5,794 nt of DNA from assembly GCA_947457975.1 (NCBI GenBank), contig CANGYC010000159.1:1-5794 (forward strand), in the 5' to 3' direction. Numbering within the stretch: position 1 is the first letter of the stretch; every line of letters begins with the position of its first letter. The notes beneath the pieces were generated by a model. The model did no database searches. It saw only the letters and a program-made list of their open reading frames with translations, and was not told where the DNA came from. The DNA is from Comamonadaceae bacterium. Its GTDB lineage: Bacteria; Pseudomonadota; Gammaproteobacteria; Burkholderiales; Burkholderiaceae_C. This document shows positions 1 through 5,138 of this stretch, piece after piece. The position numbers and the translations under genes are program-made.

Positions 1-161
1 CCTGCCCAGGTCCCGGCGGCTTTTTCATGGGCGTGGGGTAAAGACGGCTTGCATGCCCTTTCTTTTTCGTAAAAGGAAAAACTGATTTCCGCGGACTCCG
101 TTGTTCCCTGTCAGGGGCTGCGACACACTTACGCCCATTCTGAAACTCGACGGAGACAAGC
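1..161. other. Gene-free leader upstream of the first dehydrogenase
   Basis: I can support no gene in this stretch. The first 25 nt are GC-rich and end in five T's (21-25), which could be the 3' arm and tail of an intrinsic terminator whose 5' arm lies outside the window; this is a guess. One forward frame stays open from the window edge to a TAA at 39-41, so the tail of an upstream gene is also possible but too short to judge. An AT-rich tract (about 61-95) contains TTTTTC (63-68) and GAAAAA (76-81) as an inverted repeat with a 7-nt centre, typical of promoter-proximal DNA. I found no well-spaced -35/-10 pair; TTGCAT (49-54) and TAAAAG (70-75) are only 15 nt apart. The promoter of the first unit most likely lies here, together with the palindrome at 106-116. 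Confidence 0.4.
106..116. promoter_or_regulatory. Short perfect palindrome, possible operator
   Basis: CCCTGTCAGGG is a perfect 5-bp inverted repeat around a single T, lying 45 nt before the first start codon. Its position between an AT-rich tract and the ribosome binding site suits a regulator site or a very small hairpin in the 5' leader. An 11-nt palindrome can arise by chance in GC-rich DNA, and I do not recognise it as the site of a named regulator family. Confidence 0.2.
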
Positions 162-1085
162 ATGAGCAAGCGCATCGGATGGATTGGACTGGGTCGCATG
201 GGTGAGGCCATGGCCAAACGGCTGGTCAAGGCTGGGCACGACGTGAGCGTCTGGAACCGCACCGCCTCGAAGGCCGCGCCACTGGCCGAGGTCGGCGCCA
301 AGATCGTGGCGACCAAGCAGGACCTGTCCTCTTGCGACATCGTCTTCACCATGGTCTCCACCACCGACGACTTGAAGGAAGTGCTGTTCGCCGAAGGTGG
401 TCTGCTATCGGGCAAGGGCAAGCCGCGCATCGTGGTGGATTCGTCCTCCATCTCGCAGGAAGGCTCTGTGGAGGTGCGTGAGCGCCTGGAAGCCATGGGC
501 GTGGGCTACCTGTGTAGCCCTGTTTCGGGCAATGCCAAAGTGGCCAAGGCCGGCAAGCTGCTGCAGGTGGCCTCGGGCCCCAAAGCCCTCTACGATGAAG
601 TCGAGCCCTGCCTGCAGGCCATGGCCCGCCGCGTGATGTGGGTGGGCGAGGGCGAGCTGGCCCGCGTCTGGAAGATCGCGCACAACACCATGTTCGGCGT
701 GATCATCCAAAACCTCTGCGAGATCACGGTGATGGCCGAAAAAGCCGGCATTCCACGCCACGTGTTCCTCGAGAGCATCAACGACTCCGTGCTGGGCTCC
801 ATGTACACCCGCTACAAGACCCCGGTGCTGACCAACCTCACCTTCGAGCAGGTGACTTTCACCCCCAAGCTGCTGCTCAAGGACATGGACCTGGGCCTGA
901 GCGCTGCCAAGGCGCATGGCGTGCCCATGCCGGCCGCAGCCGCCACGCGTGAGTCGATCGCCCGCATGGTGGGCCGGGGCTACGACGATATCGACTTTGC
1001 CGTGCTGCTCAAGGAAGTGGCCGCCGACTCGGGCCTGGAGATCAAGTCCGAGAACGTGAAGGTCAGCGACGGCCTGGAGTCCTGA
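162..1085 (+). CDS. NAD(P)-dependent oxidoreductase, 3-hydroxyisobutyrate dehydrogenase-like
   Basis: This 307-residue cytoplasmic enzyme belongs to the beta-hydroxyacid dehydrogenase family, which reversibly oxidises short 3-hydroxy acids or reduces the matching semialdehydes. The N-terminal Rossmann domain (about 1-165) opens with the dinucleotide-binding motif G9-L-G11-R-M-G14. The second strand ends in W31-N32-R33-T34; an Asn-Arg-Thr here is typical of NADPH-using members. D93 and the substrate loop V121-S122-G123-N124 follow. The family catalytic lysine is K171 with N175 four residues on, and the all-helical C-terminal domain carries the conserved K240-D241. Length is normal for the family. 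The ATG is preceded by GGAGA at 152-156, 5 nt away, so the start is secure. The amidohydrolase begins 4 nt after the stop, which suggests co-transcription. The usual SGG of the substrate loop reads SGN, so the substrate may not be 3-hydroxyisobutyrate. Family is sure; substrate is unknown. Confidence 0.93.
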   Translation: MSKRIGWIGLGRMGEAMAKRLVKAGHDVSVWNRTASKAAPLAEVGAKIVATKQDLSSCDIVFTMVSTTDDLKEVLFAEGGLLSGKGKPRIVVDSSSISQEGSVEVRERLEAMGVGYLCSPVSGNAKVAKAGKLLQVASGPKALYDEVEPCLQAMARRVMWVGEGELARVWKIAHNTMFGVIIQNLCEITVMAEKAGIPRHVFLESINDSVLGSMYTRYKTPVLTNLTFEQVTFTPKLLLKDMDLGLSAAKAHGVPMPAAAATRESIARMVGRGYDDIDFAVLLKEVAADSGLEIKSENVKVSDGLES

Positions 1086-1089
1086 AGCC

Positions 1090-2445
1090 ATGGCCGCCTC
1101 GCGTCCCCTTCTGATCCGCGGTGCCACCATCCTCACCATGGACCGGCAGGGCGACCTGCCCCGGGGTGACCTGCTGGTGCAGGGCGACACCATTGCGGAG
1201 ATTGCACCGGTCATCCATGCCGACCAGGCCGAGGTGGTGGACGCGAGCGGCTGCATCCTGATCCCGGGCCTCATCAACGCCCACATGCACACCTGGCAGA
1301 CGGCGCTGCGCGGCCTGGCCGCCAACTGGACGCTGCTGGAGTACTTCTCCAAGATGCATGCGGGCCTGGCCACGGTGTTCAAGCCGGAGGACCTGCACAT
1401 CGCCACCTTGGTGGGGGCGCTGAACCAGCTCAACTGCGGCACCACCACGCTGGCCGACTGGTGCCACAACAACCCTACGCCCGCACACAACGACGCCGCG
1501 GTGGATGCGCTGCTGCAGTCGGGCATCCGCGCCGCCTTCTTCCATGGCACGCCCAAGCCCGACCCCAAGCCCGGGCAGCAGCCCTTCTGGGAAGTGCCGC
1601 ACCCGCGCGCCGAGGTCGAGCGCCTGCTCAAAAGCCACCAGGGCAAGCCCCTGCTGTCTATCCATGCGGCTGTGCTCGGCCCGCATTACTCCACCATGGA
1701 CGTGGCCCTGCACGACTTCGCCATGGCCAAGGAGCTGGGCATCATTGCCTCCCTGCACCAGGGTGGGGGCCCCGCCCGCACGCCTGAGGGCTGGCAGCGG
1801 CTGGAGGCCGAGGGCTTGCTGGGCGAGCACATCAACATCGTGCACGGCCACGCGCTCGATGATGCGCAGCTGCAGCGCTTTTGCGAGCTGGGCCTGAGTT
1901 TTTCGGCCGCTGCTGAAAGCGAGATGAGCCAGGGCCATGGCCACCCGCTCACGGGTCGGCTGCGCCAGTTCGGCCGCGCGCCATCCCTGGGCGTGGACCT
2001 GGAAAGCGTGATGAGCGGCGACATGTTCTCGCAGGCCCGCATTGCCCTGGGCATCCAGCGCTCGCTGGACAACGTGGCGCACCGCGCTGCGCACGGCAGC
2101 ATTCCATCTACGTCCACCATCACCACCCGCGAGGCCCTGTCCTGGGTCACGGTGGAGGGTGCGCGCATGCTCAATGCGCTGGACCGCATCGGCACGCTCG
2201 CTCCGGGCAAGCAAGCAGACCTCGTGATGATCCGCGCCAGCGACCTCAATATGCAGCCGGTGCATGATGCGGTGTCCAGCGTGGTGTTCCAGACCGCCCT
2301 GTCCAACATCGACAGCGTCATGGTGGCTGGCAGCTGGAAAAAGCGCCATGGCCAGCTGCTTGGCGTGGACCTGCCACCGCTCATCACGCGCCTGCAGGCC
2401 TCTGGCCAGAAAATCACGCAGGCCATGGGCCTGGCTCCGGCCTGA
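1090..2445 (+). CDS. Metal-dependent amidohydrolase, ATZ/TRZ-like subgroup
   Basis: This 451-residue protein is a cytoplasmic amidohydrolase-superfamily enzyme of the type that includes cytosine and guanine deaminases, S-adenosylhomocysteine deaminase and triazine hydrolases. A small beta-sandwich (about 1-58 and 370-415) brackets a TIM barrel. Visible metal-site residues are H65-M-H67 (in NAHMH), H223 and D303 (GVD); H252 (VHGH) matches the catalytic histidine. The 366-378 segment IGTLAPGKQADLV is the standard C-terminal signature. H223 is followed by QGG, so the glutamate normally three residues on (HxxE, the proton shuttle) is G226. A stretch with E276, E278 and GHGHP (282-286) lies before D303. 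Its start has GGAG at 1076-1079 inside the end of the dehydrogenase gene, 10 nt upstream, which implies translational linkage. It probably hydrolyses or deaminates a C-N bond in a ring or amide. Family is firm; substrate and reaction are not known. Confidence 0.92.
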   Translation: MAASRPLLIRGATILTMDRQGDLPRGDLLVQGDTIAEIAPVIHADQAEVVDASGCILIPGLINAHMHTWQTALRGLAANWTLLEYFSKMHAGLATVFKPEDLHIATLVGALNQLNCGTTTLADWCHNNPTPAHNDAAVDALLQSGIRAAFFHGTPKPDPKPGQQPFWEVPHPRAEVERLLKSHQGKPLLSIHAAVLGPHYSTMDVALHDFAMAKELGIIASLHQGGGPARTPEGWQRLEAEGLLGEHINIVHGHALDDAQLQRFCELGLSFSAAAESEMSQGHGHPLTGRLRQFGRAPSLGVDLESVMSGDMFSQARIALGIQRSLDNVAHRAAHGSIPSTSTITTREALSWVTVEGARMLNALDRIGTLAPGKQADLVMIRASDLNMQPVHDAVSSVVFQTALSNIDSVMVAGSWKKRHGQLLGVDLPPLITRLQASGQKITQAMGLAPA

Positions 2446-2600
2446 GTCGGACCTATTTCGAGAAGATTTGACAAGAGCGCCCAACAACAAGAGCCCAAGG
2501 CTGGCGCTCGGGCCGCAATGGGGTAGAACAACGAACGACCAAAAGCACCCTTCGGCCTTTCTTGTGTAAATTGAACTGATAGCACCAACGGAGACCAACC
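2446..2600 (+). promoter_or_regulatory. 155-nt intergenic region, probable promoter of the second gene block
   Basis: This is the longest spacer between genes in the window and is less GC-rich than the genes in its second half. It contains the inverted repeat at 2475-2509 and, further down, TAAATT (2567-2572), a possible -10 element that would give a leader of roughly 20 nt before the start at 2601. No good -35 stands 16-18 nt upstream of it, so a regulator-dependent promoter or a different element is possible. GGAGA (2590-2594) is the ribosome binding site of the next gene. A new transcription unit starting here is inferred from spacing more than from promoter motifs. Confidence 0.35.
2475..2509 (+). 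repeat. Interrupted inverted repeat after the amidohydrolase gene
   Basis: GAGCGCC (2475-2481) pairs perfectly with GGCGCTC (2503-2509). The 3' half of the loop folds on itself: AGCC (2492-2495), loop CAA, GGCT (2499-2502), stacking directly on the outer 7-bp stem. The ten unpaired bases 2482-2491 (CAACAACAAG) form a bulge on one side only. No T tract follows, so this is not a standard intrinsic terminator. It may slow polymerase, protect the 3' end of the upstream mRNA, or be chance pairing in GC-rich DNA. Confidence 0.35.
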
Positions 2601-3551
2601 ATGAAACGTTTTTTCATCGCCGCCGTGGCCGCACTGGCCACCGCCAGCAGCTGGGCACAGACCTACCCCAGCAAGCAGATCAGGATCGTCGTGCCCTTCA
2701 CGGCCGGCAGCGCCACCGACATCATGGCCCGCGTGGTCGGTGAAAAACTGGGCGCGGCATGGGGCCAGCCGGTCATCGTCGAAAACCGGCCTGGTGCCGG
2801 CGGCACCCTGGGCGCGACGCAGGTCTCGCGGGCCGAACCCGACGGCCACACCCTGCTGGTGGTCTCCACCGGCCACGTGGTGAACCCGGTGCTCTACGGC
2901 AACCTGCAGTACGACACCTTGGGCGATTTCTCTGGGGTCACGCCACTGGCCTCTTTGCCCAGCGTGCTGGTGGTCGGCTCGGGTAGCCCGATCAAGTCGG
3001 TTTCTGAGCTGGTTGCAGCTGCGCGTGCCAAGCCCGGCGTGCTCAACTACGCTTCGGCCGGTGTGGGCAGCGCCACGCACGTGAACGCCGAGAAATTCCG
3101 CGCCACAGCCAATGTGCAGATAACCCACATTCCCTTCAAGGGCACGCCCGAGACCATCGTGGAGGTGAGCACGGGCCGTGCTGACTTCATGTTCACCCCG
3201 GTGCTGGCCTCTTTGCCCGCCATCCGCGAGAACCGGCTGCGCGCTCTGGCCGTGAGTACCACCAAGCGCTCGAACGCGCTGCCGAACGTGCCCACCGTGG
3301 CAGAGTCTGGCCTGCCTGGCTTCGTCTTCGACTTCTGGATCGGCATGCTGGCTCCTTCCAAGACACCCAAGCCAGTGGTGGCCAAGCTCAATGCCGAGAT
3401 CGCGCGCATCCTGTCCCTGCCTGATGTCAAGGAGCGCATGGCCACGCTGGGCGCCGAGCCCATGCCCATGAGCCCTGAGCAGTTCGACGCCTACATCAAG
3501 GACGAATACAACACCCTGGGCGCCGTGATGCGCTCGGCTCCCAAGCAGTAA
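2601..3551 (+). CDS. Bug/TctC-family periplasmic solute-binding protein
   Basis: This 316-residue protein is the extracytoplasmic binding component of the tripartite tricarboxylate transporter type, which typically captures carboxylates or related small organics. Residues 1-19 form a Sec signal peptide: K2-R3, a hydrophobic core, then S-W-A with probable cleavage before Q20. The mature protein shows family landmarks in order: YPSKQIRIVVPF (22-33), the ligand loop ending in D40, ENRPGAGG (61-68), EPDGHTLLV (79-87), the second ligand region GVGSATHVNAEKF (154-166), HIPFKG (176-181) and VPTVAESGLPGF (230-241). Length is typical. GGAGA at 2590-2594, 6 nt before the ATG, supports the start. The membrane partners TctA and TctB are not in the window, which is common for these proteins in Burkholderiales, where many are orphans and some act as sensors. 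Ligand unknown; it is probably the substrate of this locus or its precursor. Confidence 0.95.
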   Translation: MKRFFIAAVAALATASSWAQTYPSKQIRIVVPFTAGSATDIMARVVGEKLGAAWGQPVIVENRPGAGGTLGATQVSRAEPDGHTLLVVSTGHVVNPVLYGNLQYDTLGDFSGVTPLASLPSVLVVGSGSPIKSVSELVAAARAKPGVLNYASAGVGSATHVNAEKFRATANVQITHIPFKGTPETIVEVSTGRADFMFTPVLASLPAIRENRLRALAVSTTKRSNALPNVPTVAESGLPGFVFDFWIGMLAPSKTPKPVVAKLNAEIARILSLPDVKERMATLGAEPMPMSPEQFDAYIKDEYNTLGAVMRSAPKQ

Positions 3552-3582
3552 GCCTGCCCGGGTGCCGCAGCCTCGGCCAGGC
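3552..3582 (+). repeat. Possible stem-loop between the two binding-protein genes
   Basis: Directly after the Bug stop codon, GCCTG (3552-3556) can pair with CAGGC (3578-3582), and inside it GCCG (3564-3567) pairs with CGGC (3574-3577) across a 6-nt loop. The bases 3557-3563 would bulge out on one side. An alternative pairing uses GTGCC (3562-3566) with GGCAC (3580-3584). No run of T's follows, so termination is unlikely. It could tune expression of the exported protein relative to the downstream genes by mRNA stabilisation, or be incidental. The ribosome binding site AAGGA (3596-3600) lies outside the structure. Confidence 0.3.
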
Positions 3583-3605
3583 ACGCATAACCTCCAAGGA
3601 TCCCC

Positions 3606-4517
3606 ATGACCCAGCTGCTGCGCGTCAACGTTTTCAACACCTCCAGCAACCTGCCGCTGCTGGCGGCCCTGGAGGCGGGTTACTTCGCCGCCGAGGGCCT
3701 GGCCCTGGAGGTGCAGCACACGGCCAACTCTGGCGAGCAGCGTGCGGGTCTGGCGGCCGGGCGCTTTGAGATCGGTCACGCCGCGGTGGACAACGCCGTG
3801 GCGCTGATCGAGTCGGGCGTGGACGCGGTCATCGTGGGCGGCGGTGACGCCGGCCTGAACGACTTCATCGTGCGGCCCGAGATCCAGGGCTTTGCCGACC
3901 TGCGCGGCAAAAAGCTCGCGGTGGACGCGCCCAACACCGCCTACGCCCTGGCGGCCAAAAAAATCCTCAAGAACCACGGCCTGCTCGAGGGCCGGGACTA
4001 CGAGGTCAAGCTCGCCGGCGGCACCGGTCCCCGCGCGGCCGCCATGGCCAGCGACCCGGAGCTGGCCTGCGGCATGATCAACCCGCCCTTTAGCTTCAAG
4101 CTCAAGGCCCAGGGTCTGAAAAGCCTGGGCAGCCAGTTCGAGCTGCTGGGCCCCTACCAGGCCATCGGCATGTACGTGATGCGCCCCTGGGCCCAGGCCC
4201 ATGGCGAGCTGCTGGTGCGCTACCTGCGTGCCTACATCCGTGGCCAGCAGCGCGTCATGGACCGCGCGCACCGCGCCGAGATGCTGGCGCGTCTGACGGC
4301 CCACTTCCAGCTCCAGGGCGAGGAGGCCGCGAAAACCTACGAGGCCCTGCTCGCCCCCGGCTCGGGCCTGGCGGTGGATGCCGCCTTCAACCACGAGGGC
4401 TTTGCCCAGGTGCTGGCCATCCGCGCCGAGATGGAGGGCATGTGGGGTGGCACGCCGCCGGCCCCTGGCAAATACCTCGACCTGTCTTTTGATGCCCAGG
4501 CCCGCCAGGGCGCGTGA
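3606..4517 (+). CDS. NMT1/THI5-like binding-protein-fold protein without a signal peptide
   Basis: This 303-residue protein resembles the SsuA/TauA/NMT1 group, the binding proteins of ABC importers for sulfonates, nitrate, pyrimidine precursors and similar ligands. Supporting segments are LPLLAALEAGYFAAEGL (16-32), RAGLAAGRFEIGHAAVDNAVAL (47-68) with its typical 'binding-site scan' pattern, FADLRGKKLAVDAPNTAYAL (96-115), and a helical C-terminal lobe. It starts directly with the first beta strand: no export signal or lipobox is present. AAGGA (3596-3600) sits 5 nt before the ATG, and an in-frame TAA at 3588-3590 rules out a longer N-terminus. It may therefore be cytoplasmic: an intracellular binder, a sensor, or an enzyme built on this fold, as MqnA/MqnD and 4,5-dihydroxyphthalate decarboxylase are. 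The cysteine-rich motif of yeast HMP-phosphate synthases is absent (one cysteine, C155). No ABC permease or ATPase gene is nearby. Automated annotation would probably call it an ABC substrate-binding protein; the fold is likely, the role is open. Confidence 0.85.
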   Translation: MTQLLRVNVFNTSSNLPLLAALEAGYFAAEGLALEVQHTANSGEQRAGLAAGRFEIGHAAVDNAVALIESGVDAVIVGGGDAGLNDFIVRPEIQGFADLRGKKLAVDAPNTAYALAAKKILKNHGLLEGRDYEVKLAGGTGPRAAAMASDPELACGMINPPFSFKLKAQGLKSLGSQFELLGPYQAIGMYVMRPWAQAHGELLVRYLRAYIRGQQRVMDRAHRAEMLARLTAHFQLQGEEAAKTYEALLAPGSGLAVDAAFNHEGFAQVLAIRAEMEGMWGGTPPAPGKYLDLSFDAQARQGA

Positions 4518-4531
4518 CTTCCGGAACTCTC

Positions 4532-5131
4532 ATGACCAAGCCACCCCAGCGCCTCCCCTACGTGGCCCCGCAGGCCATCGTCGACCCAGCCATGCGTGCG
4601 GAATTCGAGCGCGCGGCCCGCGAAGGCGCGCCCCGCCCGGAAAGCCATGCCATCCGGGCGCACGTGCCGGCGGTCTTCTGGTCCTTTGCCAACGCCTGGA
4701 ACGACACCTTTGTGAACGGCGTGTGCGACCACGCCATCAAGGAGCTGTGCCGCCTGTATGTCTCGCAGGCGGTGAACTGCAATTACTGCGGCAACCAGCG
4801 CTCGCTCAAGGCGCAGGCCCAGGGCCTGGTGGAAGACGATGTGCAGGCCCTCCTTGACTTCGAGAAGTCCGAGCGCTTCGATGCCCGCCAGAAGGCGGCC
4901 CTGCGCCTGGCCGAGGCCATGACCTGGGGGCTGGACTCCACCGATGAGCTGTGGGACGGTCTCAAGGCCCACTTCGAGGTGCCGCAGATCGTGGAGCTGG
5001 GCTTCTTCATTGGCCTGACCATGGGCCAGCAGCGCTGGAACCGCCTGCTCAACCTGGGCCACGGCAGCTTCATGGGTGGCACCACCGGCGGCCTGTCGCC
5101 GACCGAAGCCGCCGCCCAGAAAACCACCTGA
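4532..5131 (+). CDS. AhpD/carboxymuconolactone decarboxylase-like protein
   Basis: The protein of 199 residues is all-helical and belongs to the CMD/AhpD fold family, which includes gamma-carboxymuconolactone decarboxylase and AhpD-type thiol peroxidases and reductases. The AhpD active-site pattern is visible in part: E71, then twelve residues on C83-N-Y-C86. The position four after the second cysteine, normally the histidine of CxxCxxxH, is R90. The second half (FDARQKAALRLAEAM, 116-130, and VPQIVELGFFIGLTMGQQ, 150-167) matches the usual second helical region. The start is uncertain. I chose ATG 4532, with GGA at 4523-4525; an in-frame GTG at 4514 overlaps the previous stop by 4 nt and would add six residues. 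Either way it is tightly coupled to the gene before it, and the next gene begins 7 nt after its stop. It may carry out a thiol redox or decarboxylation-like step in the pathway. Family is firm; activity is not. Confidence 0.9.
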   Translation: MTKPPQRLPYVAPQAIVDPAMRAEFERAAREGAPRPESHAIRAHVPAVFWSFANAWNDTFVNGVCDHAIKELCRLYVSQAVNCNYCGNQRSLKAQAQGLVEDDVQALLDFEKSERFDARQKAALRLAEAMTWGLDSTDELWDGLKAHFEVPQIVELGFFIGLTMGQQRWNRLLNLGHGSFMGGTTGGLSPTEAAAQKTT

Positions 5132-5138
5132 GGCAGGT

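Noticed and set aside
1..28. Start of a divergent minus-strand gene (ATG at 28-26)
   Set aside because: Only nine codons lie in the window and no ribosome binding site precedes it.
405..1646. Minus-strand open frame opposite the first dehydrogenase and the amidohydrolase
   Set aside because: Shadow of two well-supported sense genes, with no family features in the product.
2468..2473. Perfect TTGACA resembling a sigma-70 -35 box
   Set aside because: None of the hexamers 15-19 nt downstream resembles TATAAT; they are GC-rich and fall inside the inverted repeat.
2475..2509. Intrinsic terminator for the amidohydrolase gene
   Set aside because: The stem is followed by GGGCCGCAATGGGG with no T run, so it lacks the second half of a terminator.
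1063..2598. Long minus-strand open frame opposite the amidohydrolase gene
   Set aside because: It is codon-aligned with the sense gene and explained by the same lack of TTA, CTA and TCA codons. Its translation is compositionally odd (rich in Arg, His, Gln and Gly) with no recognisable motif.
1686..4394. A 902-codon open frame on the minus strand spanning several genes
   Set aside because: Over the genes at 2601-3551 and 3606-4394 its codons are exactly opposite the sense codons, so antisense stops would need TTA, CTA or TCA in the sense genes, which are scarce in such GC-rich coding DNA. The sense proteins are clear family members; the antisense product resembles nothing.
4514..4516. GTG start for the AhpD-like protein, overlapping the previous stop by 4 nt
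   Set aside because: It remains possible, but ATG 4532 is the commoner start codon and the six extra residues carry no family feature; neither start has a strong ribosome binding site.
3606..4517. HMP-phosphate synthase (THI5/NMT1 enzyme) activity
   Set aside because: The cysteine-rich iron-binding motif of the yeast enzymes is absent; the protein has a single cysteine (C155).
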